From contig NC_133896.1 of assembly GCF_964199755.1 (NCBI RefSeq), positions 104,252,301 to 104,316,300 of the forward strand: a stretch of 64,000 nt of DNA, in the 5' to 3' direction. Shown here piece by piece: positions 11,301-24,200 of this stretch (positions are counted from its first letter, which is position 1; the number at the start of each line of letters is the position of its first letter). Under the pieces are notes generated by a model, which saw nothing but the letters and a program-made list of their open reading frames with translations, was not told the origin of the DNA and searched no databases. Position numbers and translations under genes: made by a program. Origin of the DNA: Larus michahellis (Eukaryota > Chordata > Aves > Charadriiformes > Laridae).

Positions 11301-11700
11301 CAATGGAATGCAAAAACTTGATTACTAATTTTAGTCTTTGGAATGAACATTCAGTAATTTTTAGGTTTTGTAATATCTACCAAACAATCTGTCTGACCCA
11401 ATTTATCATTCCAAAAGTCCAGAATGCTAAGAAAGATAGTTGAATCATATAGCATTTTAGAAGTATTTTAACTTCTAAATATGTTGTGCTGTCTCCATAC
11501 TAATGTATCTCTCCTACCTATGTATAGATGCTGCGACTGCTGAGGGAATTTATTATTATTGTAAAAGAGGTATATTTTTGACATCAGAAAATCTCACCTG
11601 AGTCCACCTCAGCTTCACTAACCAAATTTAATGAAGTCACTAAAAGGTGAAGAATATTCCATTACGTGCTCTAACAAAAGAACGGGAGTGCCTAGTCTCA
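8337..11700. other. Intron-like DNA with simple repeats and one CpG-rich patch
   Basis: It holds T16 at 8566-8581, a TTTTG repeat at about 9406-9435 and a small CpG-containing patch at 9115-9260. A strong acceptor (TTTTTCCCCAG) ends at 9371 but leads into a T-rich tract. A 42-base acceptor/donor-bounded segment lies at 11528-11569 (TATGTATAG before, GAG|GTATAT after). No gene is established. Confidence 0.5.
9406..9435 (+). repeat. TTTTG microsatellite
   Basis: Four successive TTTTG-type units are followed by a T run. Confidence 0.85.
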
Positions 11701-11752
11701 GGTAGGTATAAGAGCACACCCATATTAGTAGGTATAAGAGCACACCCATATT
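11701..11752 (+). repeat. 26-base tandem duplication next to a CR1 5' end
   Basis: Two adjacent 26-base units contain TAGGTATAAGAGCACACCCA and differ at one position (first base G or A). The pair ends about 10-14 bases before recognisable CR1 sequence. Confidence 0.95.
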
Positions 11753-11759
11753 TTATGGT

Positions 11760-12195
11760 GAAACCTTAAATTGAGAAGGGCCATAAAAATAATCAGAGGG
11801 ATGGAACACCTCTCCTATGAAGACAGGCTGAGAGTTGGGGCTGTTCAGCCTGGAGAAGAGAAGGCTGCAGGGAGGCCTTATTGTGGCCTTTTAGTATTTA
11901 TAAGGTATTTGTAAGAAAGATGGGGAAAAATTTTTTGGCAGGAGCTGTTGCGATAGGACAAGGGGTAATGTTTTTAAACTAGAAGAAGGTAGATTCAGAC
12001 TAGATAGAGGGAAGAAATTTTTTTACAATGAGGTTGGTGAAACACTGAAACTAATTGCCCAGAGACGTGGTAAATGCCCCATCCCTGGACACATTCAAGG
12101 TCAAGTTGGACTGGGCTTTTCAACCTGGTCTAGTTAAGATGTCCTTACTCATTGCAGGGGGGTTGGACTAGATGACCTTTAGCTATTCTATGATT
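11760..12195 (+). mobile_element. CR1 LINE, old 3' fragment
   Basis: This is the last part of CR1 ORF2 plus the 3' UTR, in + orientation. It starts near GAGAAGGGCCATAAAAATAA (CR1: RVQRRATKL region) and runs through CTCTCCTATGAAGACAGGCT and CAGCCTGGAGAAGAGAAGGC. It ends in GGTTGGACTAGATGACCTT and one ATTCTATG unit at 12185-12192. The reading frame is destroyed by substitutions and indels. It differs from the two other copies in the window, so it belongs to an older subfamily or insertion. It is severely 5' truncated, as is usual for CR1. Confidence 0.95.
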
Positions 12196-15100
12196 AAGAA
12201 TATGAATTTTTATCAAATATGTCATCATCTTTTTTCTTTTCTCCTTTACAACCTGATGTTGAAGGTAACTTCAAAATCTTGCTCAGGTGGGTGTAATGAA
12301 GGTAAAATCCACAATGCATGCAGCTATTATTGACTTCTGAGTTTTCTTTCCCTCCATCCCCACAGTTTTTTGGCATTGGTTCTTAAACTCAGTCTTGTGG
12401 CACAGGGAAAAATGCAGTAAACATAATGATTTGAAACACTTTTAGATCTTCAAACTTAAAATTGTATAAGAACAATCACATACCTTTAAAGTGAAATTGC
12501 ATATTCAGCCCCAGAGGTACTCAAGCCAAGGAGATAAAAGTAGAAAATGAACAAACTAGCATTACATTTAGGAGGTTCTCTTTTGTAGAGCTACAGAGAC
12601 ACTAAATGTTAAAACAACTCTTATTTTGGCATAACTTCAGACTCAACAGTGGACTGTTGCTACCTTCTGGAATTGAAAGAAGTCAGAGACAGAAACATCA
12701 TGTTAGCATCTTACCTCATATCTCAATAGGTTTGTTATTATCCCTTTTCTTGTCTCTTTTTGAGAAAAAGGAGAACTGCATTGCCTGGGCTGCAGAGAGA
12801 TTGATAAGAAGGTCTCAATGAAAGTACAAAGTCAAGATAAAATAATTATGTTTAAACTGGAAGAACTGGAGGAATACAAGAAAATTACTGTTTTAACTTA
12901 TAAAACATGTTCTGGAAAATGTTGGACAGATTACTCTTTTCTGAAAATAGGCTAGAGGTATCTAGTACTAGAAGAAATAGCAATGTAAGGTTCAAATATT
13001 TCTGCAAAGCACTTAAATATCCGTACTACAACATGTTTACAAACTTCAGCCTTAGAAAAGACCATTGTATCCCAAACAGAACTATTTATGACTCTCAACT
13101 TGTTCTGTAAATGAATAGCTTAAAATGTAAAATAATTGGAATAAATAAGATGTTTGAAATAATGGAACTACCTTTGGAAACACAAGCTTGAAAAATGAAA
13201 TTTCCTGTCCTTCCCCTTGCCTCCCTCTTGCACCTAAATCTTTTAAAAAAACTGCAGTAGCATTGGCTGTGTCCAATGTATTGGACAACTTTAATCTGAG
13301 ATGTTAAAGTCTGTTTTTTCTTTCAGTATAATACACGTTTGAAAAAAAAAAGAGAAATTTTAGTTAAGTTTTTGTCAATTTCACCATTATTGCATGAATT
13401 GGAATTATTCGGCTGAAATCAGCAATTACTTTCAACTCTATAGCAAGGTACAGAGAACCTATGCTGGGTTCTTTCAGTGATGTACTTACATATTTTCATC
13501 CTCCTTCCTTTAATTGGTAATGAATGGTGACCTTTGCTATGGGTCACTGAAGAAGATTTGATGTGTAGACCATCTTTTTTTAACCTTTTGGTATGTTTAA
13601 ATTTAATTTATTTGATTGCCAGTCACAATTTCTTCAGTGATCTCATTGTCCCTTAGGTGATCTCCCCCCCTTTTTTTTCCCCTAAGTAAATTTTCTGTAC
13701 CTGGAATGACAGGAAACAACGGACTGGAACAAGGGAATTAGCCTGAGATTATTCTACTTGTCACGCACGTTTGTCCTACTCTAGTGAGCTGATTATGCAG
13801 AAGCATTTTCTGAAGTGTGAGCTGAAATTCTTGCTCAGTAATAATTTTCAAGATAAATCTTCCCTCTGTTAAATATTTTGGCAAGACCACTGCTTGTCCT
13901 CTCTTTGTATCATTCTGCCTACCCTACTGCCCCTTTCAATTCATTCAACTCCTGGATTTCCTAGGTTGCCTCACGCAGTTTGTTCAATAGCTGTATTTTA
14001 CAGTGCTGTGCCCTGCTTTGCTGTCCCCAGATTCGATGGTCCTATGTTCCTACTTTATGAAATTCTGTAAATGATTTCACTTCCCTGTTCTTGTGACCAC
14101 AGCACAGTTTACTCCTCCAGAGGTAGGAGCAAAAGGAGGAAAGACAGCAGCTGGTACTAGTAAATAGATATTGCTGAACTTTAGTTATGTGAACACAAGA
14201 AGTAGATTAGACTTGTCCAAAAAAAAAATTGTCAGGCCTTAAATGTTACAGAAGTAATTGATTATTAGTTTAGCCTCAGCAAGGTAGATAGTAACCGTCA
14301 GAGAGAAACTCCCCTAACTTCTCAGGACCGAGGAAATTAAGCTCTTGACATACTTTTATCACACTAAATATCCAAGTTTACTGCCTGTCCCATAGATTAA
14401 ATGGATGGTTTACCTAATCCATAGATTAGAAGGGAACATGGGCATTAATGGGAAAAAGTGTTTAGAGATAGCTGCAGTGCCTGTATGAGCTTCCTTGAAT
14501 AAAAAAAAAAAAAGTATTATATTGTTCCTCTTCCATCCAAAACCAATTCGCAGTAGTAGATAATTGTTTGTTGATATAATCACCAATTTGAGGAAGCATT
14601 TAGCGCATCAGTAGTCTCAGACCATCGACTTCATTCTTCCCCTTGCTCTTGTCAACCAGTGCATGAACATCAAATCCTTGGTATCACATGAGGTACCTGA
14701 GATAGTTTGGTTTTAGTTCTCTGGGATCACAGCTACATTGCATGCACTGCTGACATTTAAATATCAGCCAGATGTTGTTGTGATTTTATTTTCAACTCTG
14801 CTAGCCAAATTGTATGAGTCACCCCTTGCTGATCAGGATCATGCAACTAGCTTCAAGAACGTTTCAGGCAAAAATTATCATCCTATTATGAACTTCTTCC
14901 TACCTCTCCCCAGTGATTCCATTTAAATGCATTCTGTTTTACAAAGGAAACCAAAGTTGCTAACTCTGATTAATTGCAGAGTCACAAATTCTGCAATAAA
15001 CTGCAATAAATTAGATATACTAAAGCAAGAATTCATTCTCCAGACCTGTAAATGCTAAAAACCTCAAATGGATCCTGTCCCTATTTATTTTGAATTTTTT

Positions 15101-17907
15101 CACATAGCATTGAGAATCCCCGCTCTGAGGATGTCTTGTTATAGTGGGTGCCATGCATGCCTTTTCTTGTGTCTGTGTATAACTTGACACAAGGTGTATG
15201 TAATAGTTCTGCCTTAAAGTTCTAAAAAAATATACTATATTCCCAGTTGGCAGGACCAGAAAAAAAGAGAAAATTATTTTGCAGTCACTGAAGGTGAAGT
15301 ATAAAACAGCTGCAGAGCAACTAAAATGTTTAAAAATGGGAAACTGTTTGAACAATATATGTATTTATTATTTCTTTGGGTTTTGTTATATATCCATTAC
15401 ATTTTTAGCCATACATTATTACCCTGTATTTTATTCTTTTAGATTATTCATCATTCAAGTTACAGAGGAAAGATAGAGACTTCCTTTTCCAATTTAGCTC
15501 CATGACGCTGAGACCAACCGAATTTACAAATATTAGAAAGTGAGTGCAAACCCATTTCTTCAATGTAAAAGTTAGGGACGAGCCTTCTGGGGGCTCTCCT
15601 CCAGTGCTGCTTCTAGATCCGGATCCTTTTCTCCTTTTCTTGCCCCGGTAGGACACAAAAGGTGATCCTGGCCTTTTGGTCTTTTTAAAATTCTTTCTCT
15701 TTTTTTTTTTTTTTTTCTTTTACTCTTACCCAGCCATCCAAGAGCACAGAGTTAGAGGATCTTAGAATGCTGTGGGAGGGATTCTTGCCTGGAGAAAGTC
15801 CCAATGCCCTTCTTGAGACCCCTTGGTCTGCTTGGAGCCCCCTAAAGTGTGGTTAATCCCACTAGCCCATGCTGAGCCTTCCAGAGCTGCCCTCAGGCCT
15901 CCTCCTGTTGTTCTGCTGAACTCCAGCCGAGCCAAAATCACCTATTTGCCTGTTGGAAAATCTGTCTCTTTTCCCACCTGCCCCAGTATCCTCAGTTTTG
16001 GCACTGCAAAGCACTTGATGAAGTGCTGAACAGCATGCTGACCCCAACGAGATTGATGTCAGAATGCCAAATAACTTGTGCAGGGCGGAGGTTTTACCCC
16101 TGCTGTGGAATGAATAGGATTTGGAGATTAGGTAAATGAGAAAGGGAAATCTCGTCGTTTTCTCCGTCACTCATAAATAGATTCACACCACAAGTAAGTC
16201 TTTGAATGATATGGCTTTTCATCAATTTTCAGTTTGAAATGATCAAACTGATACAAGTGCTCAAAGGCGCTTATTTTTCAGGGTGAGATAAGTAGTCTTT
16301 TGCAAACCAGGCCATATCTCTCTCTCTAAAGAAAAAAAAATAATCAAAATTTTGCTGTGGTTTCTATTGTATAAAATCTTCTAATTTCACTGTGTAGTAT
16401 GATTTAGAGACATTTCATTCATATATTGCATATACAATTTAACAATGTGTTTCAGGGCGACGAACAGCATGTCTTTGTGTCTTCATATATTAGTGAATTT
16501 AGTCTCTACACAGAGCAGGTGAAATATTATAACTGTATAGGATGACCAGAAACTCCTGCCTAAAACAGACAGGCTAAAACCTCTGTACCTCTACCTCACA
16601 GCACTGAGTTAACTGAGGGACTTTGTTGCATTCCTCCTCTTCTGCTGTAGATGAATGAGGAATTTGTATCTACTTTTCTGAAGAATGAAAATTTCCTCTA
16701 TTTAATATCCATGTTTCTTTTTTTAATGAGTAATCAGCCAAAAAGAGTTGAAAAGCTTCAGCCTGAATGAATTGTATATATTTTTCTGGTCGTTACTGGG
16801 GAACTTCCTGAAGTGGGAGTATCTAGGCAAAAGGAAAAAATCAGTACATTGGTATACCTTAATCTTCAAGACCTAATAATAATCATCTTGGACCTTTACG
16901 CTGTCTGTGAGAGAGAGGGAGGCTCTGGCCAAATGAGTCTTCTCCTGTACCTACTACCATATGGAAGTGCTTTTCAAGAAACTGTTCCTTAAGGGTTTAG
17001 AAAACAGAGGAAATGATTTTCATGATTGTTTTAGGACTTCATAAGGATGGGGATAAATTCTTTGCCTCACCCGCAACTGACAGCTAGTGCAAGAGACCAT
17101 GCCGACCGGAAATTCAAATTTTCTGCTGGATATCAACGTCATCCCTACTTAACTCTGGAAAGTAGCGGTAAAGGACAGGCTGTGGTTAAAGTCTATGGCA
17201 ACTAAAAGCGTTATTGCCTGAGTTGCTGTTGTGAAGATCTTAGGGTTTCTAGGCACAAAGCCAGCAATTCTTCCCCCTTATTTAACAAGCTGGACTCCAG
17301 AGATGTTAATAATTTCAAGTGGCAGATTATAGTATGGAATGGTGGTGAGGACATTAGGTGGGTTTATTTTAAGTAGTTGTGGAGGGTGTTTTTCTTCCTA
17401 ACATTTTTCAGGGCCAGATTTAATTTCCCAGTGTTTTAATCCAAAAGGGACTATTACATCAATTTGATTGAACTCCTGTTTTCCACAGGCCATTACACTT
17501 AACACAGTTAACTGTGTGTTGAGCCTAGTAACTTGTGTTGGCATAACACATAATTTCTGGAAAGGTATAAACTTGTGACTTAAAGTTATTGCACTGTGTT
17601 CCACAGTGGTGTATATTAGTGGTTGATCTGATGTACTTCTGGATATGGTGATCTCATCGTTATTTGTTTTAACCAAAATTGGTTTAACTGCCAGCTATTT
17701 TCTCTATTGTGCCTTTGTTAATTGGATTAAACAAACCTTAATGTTAAGATTCTTTAATAATGTCCTTTAAAGTTTTTGCAGAGATAACCAAGCTGACGTG
17801 TTTAAGTGCCTTGCTGTATGGAGTGGCCAACACTCTCAAGCAACTTCGTAGATCTCAATTTTCATTCTAAGATTTCAATGTATTTTAAGTGCTTTATTTT
17901 TCTTCAG
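12196..17907. other. AT-rich intron-like DNA, no established gene
   Basis: No repeat family was recognised. A perfect 10-base tandem duplication (CTGCAATAAA twice) is at 14991-15010 and a T-rich tract at about 15698-15720. A 42-base segment at 15498-15539 has a good acceptor (CCTTTTCCAATTTAG) and donor (GAAA|GTGAGT) but its only open frame (phase 2) does not fit the neighbouring candidates. A strong acceptor (TTTTTTCTTTCAG) ends at 13326. A GC-richer patch at 15570-16040 is open on both strands but shows no family. Confidence 0.5.
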
Positions 17908-18065
17908 AGGACTTTATCAAGAACCCAGATCACCACTTGTATCAACTACAACAACGTTATCAGCAGTGGTCACATTTAAACCAGTCCATTGATAAGAGAG
18001 TTGAATAGATAGTCACCTAGAAGAGATCCCTAAAAATTCCCAATAAAGCAAGCTGTTCAGGAGTG
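17908..18065 (+). CDS. Candidate last exon with stop and AATAAA, unknown gene
   Basis: A good acceptor (GCTTTATTTTTCTTCAG) ends at 17907. Entering in phase 1, the frame reads DFIKNPDHHLYQLQQRYQQW and then SHLNQSIDKRVE before TAG at 18007-18009. A canonical poly(A) signal AATAAA follows at 18042-18047, only about 33 bases after the stop, so a transcript would end near 18065. The peptide is Gln- and His-rich and could be helical. Joined to the 8184-8336 donor it makes a GAG codon and keeps frame. The peptide is not recognised. An open run of about 33 codons after an acceptor is not rare by chance; the close AATAAA is the main extra support. Confidence 0.35.
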
Positions 18066-20464
18066 ATTCATTGCTGACCTTCTTTTCAGAACATGAGAGG
18101 TAGACAGGTGTGAATCCACTTAACGTTTGCTTTGTTATTATGCACTGTTAATTGGGAGGTCTGCAGAGCAAGGTCAAAAATCTCACAAAAGTCTAATTTT
18201 AACAGATCATTTACTTTTATTGACCAAACCTGTTACCTTATTGAAGATGACTTTGTGATTATTGTCTTTCATAGGATTATATTCCTTTAAAGCATTACTT
18301 GTTCCTTGTTTCATTGTGTTTTCTCAGATTGATTTATCTGCCTTACCATTATCTGTATTACCTTGTGAGCCTTTCTTATCAGCATCTTATAAACACTCAC
18401 TCTCCTTTCCTTTGAAATATCCCTAGTTTTGCAACTTTTAGAAATAATAGAAAGCCAGAGATCTCTTCAGACAAAGCTTCTAGGATTTTGAGTGAAAGTT
18501 ATCATCACTCCTGGAGTTAAACTTCTTCTAATGCCTAATTCCTTAGTGGATATTGTCTAATGACATCGTTCTCAGTTACTAATGGACTGGAAAGTACTTC
18601 ATCGCCTTCAAAGGATATGATTATGTCATCCTAGTTCCTTCTAAATAGAGAACTGTAATATCTGTTAAATGTCTCTGCCCTAGTACTTACAGGAACTAAA
18701 TAGATGTCGTGCAAGATGGAGCTGATCTGCCAGTTTTGAGCTAATTGTGCACTTTACTGATTTTAGGTGCCTCACAGTCTAGGAAACCCATTAATAGTAG
18801 TTTTACAAGAGCCATTTGACCTGTGTTGCATTTGCTCATTTTAAGCAAGTATTTTTCCCATTACCTTCTACATCTTATAAGCAACCAACCACTTCCCCCG
18901 CCAGAAAACTACAGACACGTTCTTTTCAGACAGGTTCTTTTGCCAAAGAATTTTCTATGCTGCTAAAGCATTGTGCAGAAAAGGCAAATTCTTAGAAGTT
19001 TTGTTGGTTGACTGAAATAGTGGAATAACTTCTTTAGTGACTTCTCTGTGTTCCCTCAGCACCACATTCCTACTTGTGGATTGTGCAATAGCACACTACC
19101 ATGTAGGTGGAGGAGCCATATGCAGATGAGCAGTGCTTCTGTCTCAAAGGAATGATTTGTTAGCTTGTGAGATGAGTCTGCAGTTTACACAAGTACCACG
19201 CAGGGAATAATTCTAATATTGCAAAGTCAAGGAGACCCATTTGCCTCTTATTTTTAGTCTACAACAGAGAGCTGAGATTCTTTATTATCCACTGTTTTAA
19301 AGCTGGTTTATTATCCACTTGTTTCAAAAGGAAAGTGACAGCTGGAAATTCAGGGTGTGTATCTCCGTTTTTATGACAAGTGTCCCCGGATTGGAATCGG
19401 TCTGGGATCTGCCACCACTGACACCTGATCCATGCAGACCCCCTTGCGTGTGGCTGAGCGTGGTGGCACCTGCACAGCCAAATCCACATCCATGGGCAGA
19501 AGTGCCAGGGTGGGACTTGCAGTTACTGCATTTCTGAAAACGAGCTGGGCGCTCTCTGTCTGTGAAACATCTGCTTTGAGTGATACTACAGCAGCTGTGA
19601 TGATCTAATAGCAAACGAAGCACTTCAGAATTCAATTGTACAAAAGGGCCTTTGAGGAGAATGATAAATGACCTAAATTAAGCCACAATTTTTAAGTACC
19701 TAATTTGAGCCTTGCCCATAATGAATACTTTCCTCAAGCTTTCTTGCACCTGTCACTGTTGGAAAACATCTAGCATTTGCCTGTCTGTTGTTTAAGGTTG
19801 TGTTCTCAACACTTTATTTGTCAAACGGCACCTGAAGTGTTGGCATAAGAAATTAGGATGTTGGCTTTTGGATTCCCTTTTGGCATGCCATTTCTTTGTA
19901 TGCACCTGGCAGTAACTCAGAGAATAACTTGTGTCTGGGAGGAAAAAAAAGTCTTCCTTGGTCCATGTTCCTCTGATAAAATGTGTTTTCTGTATTAATG
20001 TCTCTAAAATTATTGTTGGGTTCTCCACGTCTCAAAATAGCAAGGAATAGTTTACCACCTTGACAAGATCATGAATCGGGAAGATAGTAGATTTTTTTAA
20101 ATTTTTTTTAAAATTAATTTTCTTAATTTTAGTACTTTTAACTGCTGGATTGTTCTAGAATGTTTTGTGCATGAGAAAGGAGTAGGAGTCTGGGACAATA
20201 CACTGCACTGTATTATCTTATATGTGCTTTTAAAAGGAATGGGGTTCTGGTAGGTGTATGCTACTGTGTCCTGCATAAAAATACCAACCCGACCCTCCCC
20301 CCTAAAAAAAATTCTTTCAAGTTCTTTGTGTGCTATGAAAAAGTATCTATAGTGTGGTGCTTAGAGGTTTAGAAAGACAGATAGCAGCAACAACAGAGTC
20401 TGGAAACTCTTAGATGGTTTTTGTCAGGTAATTCAAATTCTATCATAATCTCTAATTTGGTCAG
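18066..20464. other. AT-rich DNA, nothing recognised
   Basis: Short overlapping frames on both strands at 19259-19640 sit in a slightly GC-richer patch and show no family features. Confidence 0.55.
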
Positions 20465-20515
20465 AGATTTCTCCAAAGGGCTAACATGATGGTAACGAAT
20501 CATATGGCACAGAAG
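20465..20515 (+). CDS. Weak candidate exon before a perfect donor
   Basis: A perfect 5' splice site, CAGAAG|GTAAGT, lies at 20515/20516. With the acceptor at 20464 (CTCTAATTTGGTCAG, a modest tract) the 51-base segment has one open frame, RFLQRANMMVTNHMAQK, ending in phase 0. It could join the 36947 candidate in frame. The family is unknown. Confidence 0.2.
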
Positions 20516-21120
20516 GTAAGTTCCTTAGTTTGTAACTATGTGTATTTGCTTCATGTTTTGAATGTACCTGATTTTGTTAGTAAATATTGTACAATGCTAC
20601 AAGCCTTGTTTGAGAGGCACCTTGGTGTATGTGCAAAAGATCATCACCCTGTAAAACGAAGGGGAACACTTCTGCCAGAGGCTTTCTTACAGGAAAGCTG
20701 TTTGTTTCTGGATGAAAAATAATCCTGGGCTGAAATAATTTTTAGAACATTTTGATACTTCCTGTTCCACTGATAAGACAAGTCTCAGTTATCAATGCAC
20801 TTACCCATGTGTCCAAGTCATTTGGAGGCCAAGTGGGGCTTATGCTCTGCGATGAGGCTGCGCTTCAGCGCCTGTCAGAGTCGTTAGGAGTTGGCGATTC
20901 CCACTTGTAAGGATTTCAGGATAAGAATTTTCTATTTATAAATAACGACAGCAGGATTCAGTCTTCTCCCTTGATGATGGTAATGCGTGTTTATTCAATG
21001 TGCAGAGGCAGGGTATCACATTCTCAGGTTTGAGCATGAGCAGCAGCACCAATATCTGACCCACACCGTTTTCTATCTAAAAATCTGAAGGTATTTTCAG
21101 TAGGAGCTCCTGTGTCCCAC
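20516..21120. other. AT-rich DNA, nothing recognised
   Basis: No feature is supported here beyond the preceding donor. Confidence 0.55.
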
Positions 21121-21235
21121 CGTCTTCCTATGAAAGAGGAAGATGAGCAATGGGGAGGTGAAATGATTTGCCCACAGTCACCCAGAAGCCAGTGGCAAAG
21201 AAAGCATATGGGAAGTGGGCTCAAGTCTGTCCTTA
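21121..21235 (-). mobile_element. MIR-type SINE remnant
   Basis: The + strand reads as the reverse complement of a MIR: GAGGTGAAATGATTTGCCCA, then CAGTCACCCAGAAGCCAGTG and GCAAAG. This corresponds to the MIR segment read as gaggttaagtaacttgccc, ggtcacacagctag, agtggcagag. The part after it (GTGGGCTCAAGTCTG) fits the tRNA-side end. It is heavily diverged, as expected of an ancient amniote SINE. Confidence 0.6.
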
Positions 21236-24200
21236 ATCTCACAGTGTAAAAGTTTGTTTGCGCTCACTGGGAGTAATTCTGTGCAGCTTTTATGGCTGGA
21301 TTGGCTGCTCTGTGAGGTCTTGTTCTGTGTAATGGAGCAATTCCTGCATTGTGTGTGTAGGATAGTCATTTACACATTTTTGGCAACCTGAAGAGTGAAT
21401 TGCCTGTTTCCCCACCCCAATACAACTGAATACCTTTGGCAAGGCCAGTGCAAGGGCGGCTCCTTCTGCCACCCACCCCCTGCCTGGTGCATGCCAGAGG
21501 ATTTTGGCCTTCAGGGCTGACGCTTTATCTTCTCTTTTTGAGGATGCAGCTGCCTGGGCAGTGCTCTCTGTTCCATTAGAGCTCAAGAGAGAAACTCTCT
21601 CGCATCCCAGAGGAAAGTTTAGTCTCATCTTTACAGCTGTGGGTTGCAGGTCTCTTGAGGCTTAGAGGAAAAGGCCAGCCTACACCAGGCTAGGGAATAG
21701 GACTAGGATTAAGATTGATCTGGCAAAAAATTAGACATTTTAAATCTGCATCAGGTGATCAGTCCATTCTGCCAGATCCTGTAGAAACACGTCACCAAAG
21801 AGGAGGCTGTGGTAGTTGGCCAAAAGTGAGCAGCAGAGAAGGAAAAACCACTTTTTTCAGGAAGAGCGCTGGATTTAACTAAAGCGTACATGAAAATATT
21901 ATTTGCCTTGTCATCCTATATTTTTCCCCTCTGCTCCTTGGTAAAATTGTTGTTGATTCATCCATTACTTGAAACATTTTCAGGCCTTAAATAGATCTGG
22001 TTTGCAGCTGTTAGGTTTGAAGATTGTCAGTGGTCTAGACTCTAGAGCTGTGTTATTACTTGATAATGTATTTTAGAGGGCTGGGTTTCTTGGTTGAGTT
22101 GAGGTCAGTAAAGTGCTCAAAATGAGCTTGAAAATATGGCTACTAAAGACTTAAGCCCAAGCAAAAGCAAGGAGCCAGAACCAAAACACTTGGAAATCAA
22201 TTTTGTTAGAATAATTTTTAAGTAATTTCTTCCATTACTTCATTAATATCTGTGTCTTCCCCTTCTCTTTTTCCTGCATACCATTTCAGTGAAGTAAATC
22301 ATTACGGTTGTGGGCAATAAAAGAAAAAAAAGGGGTTATGAAATGAATTTCATTCTTCAGGTTCTCTCTTTACCAAGTGACATTGTGAAGGCGCACTGGC
22401 ACACTGCTCAGAATGCGCCACACTCCACTTGTACTGAGGTTGCTTGCAGACATCCCACTACTGGGACAATTACAATGTTGGGTCTATAAAAATCACTAAA
22501 AGGTGAAGATTAATATCAAGAGATGAACTACTTTTCACTTTCTCCTGAGGATCTAAATCTCATAGAGATTTTCAGTGGCTCTTAAGTTCCATCTTGAAAC
22601 GGGGGAGGGGGAAAATTTGTAAAACAAAACTTAGGATCTCCCTCCGTCATTTTGATTCCAGGAGGTAAAATGTCAAACGTTGTAAGCTCACTACACTGAC
22701 TTTGATTCTTGCCAGAGGTCCAACAAAATCGTGCCATTTTGAAAATCAAAGTGATTGGGAGCATGATATATGCTTGTGCAAAGCAAATGTCAAATTTGTA
22801 TGCTGGAGTGATCCACTTTTCTGGATTCATAAACATGTATTTGAGCCAGAAGTCCTTAAGTATCAGTCTGACGGAGAGCAGAAACACTGCTGTTTACTTA
22901 TCTAGCTAATGTGAACTAATCAATACACCTCCAAGAGTGAATATTTGAAGGAAGTAATTCACGCTTCGTCTGTAAAGTTGAAGGAATTAATTGAGCAATT
23001 TTTGATAATGAAAACATTATAGGAAATTGCAGTCTGATTACGGAGCAGGAAAAGAAGCAAAATGCACTGGTTACCTTCTCCTTCATGAATTAGTTTCTCT
23101 GTTGCAATAAATTCCATTGCAAGAAGTCAGATACATGTAGAGTCTAACACATAATTACCATTAACTCTCATGCACAACACTTATATAACACCTTATTGCT
23201 GTTGAGAGGTATTTATAGTGCATGAATCAGTTGCCAATAGTTAAAACGCCTTGATTAATCTGTCAAATGCTTTCATTTCAATACTACAAATGTACCGTTT
23301 CCCAGACTGAACTCTGAAAAGCCCCAGATTTCTGGGGATTTAATTTGTAAAAAGGTAGTCCCATTGTCCTTCTCCCTTCCTCCCGCTCCTACTGCTTTCA
23401 TTCTTCTAATCTCTGTTAACCACTGTAAGCAGAGACAAGTCTATGCAAAGCATCATAGCTGCTTGCAGAGTTTTCTCAAGACTTTCTGGCAGGTCGGGCG
23501 TCGCTGAAGCTTGTGGCACTGAGCACAAAGACAAAATCATATCTTGTGAAAGATTGTCAGCATGGGAACATATGGCTGCAGCCACCCAACTCAACTCTGC
23601 AATGGTTCCCTTGCTGTAGAAATCATCACCAGCTCTACTCTTTTATCCATTTTTATAGGGTCTCTTCTCTTTCTTTGGTTCCCAAAAGGAGATGGAGGTA
23701 TAGGTAAAGTGCTGAGCGTAGCTATATGTTTGTGTTGCTCTTCAGTCCTACTTATGTAATGATCTACCTAATTTCTAACCAATTCCTACCATCTTTTAAG
23801 TGTCACAAAAAAAAAAAAAATTAAATAGCTAAAGCTATCAACATACCCATGCATTTTAAGACCTTGGAAAGTTTAGCTGGAGAGCTCCATGTAATACGTT
23901 TGGTTTTGCATGGGGCTTGTTCTGTTTGCTAAGATTGTTGGCATTTGTTTACACTGCATGTTGTTTGTTAAAGACAAACTGACACAATCTGGTTCTCTAG
24001 TTCACAGAAAAAATGCATATCACGCTATTTGCATGGCAAAACCTTCAGCAAACATCTTCTTTAGGGAGACTCTCCCATTGACATCACATGGCACAAGAGA
24101 TTCCTCTTTGCAGGGAACATCATAAACTGTTCTCACTCAGTGGTGTGTGGATTCCTGAAAGAATCTCTGTAGTTTCCCTGGTTCCCAGCCAGGAACTGCT

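Noticed and set aside
15444..15656. - strand frame with basic stretch RGKKRRKGSGSR
   Set aside because: The upstream - strand sequence is purine-rich with no usable acceptor, and no clear donor follows; + strand signals overlap it.
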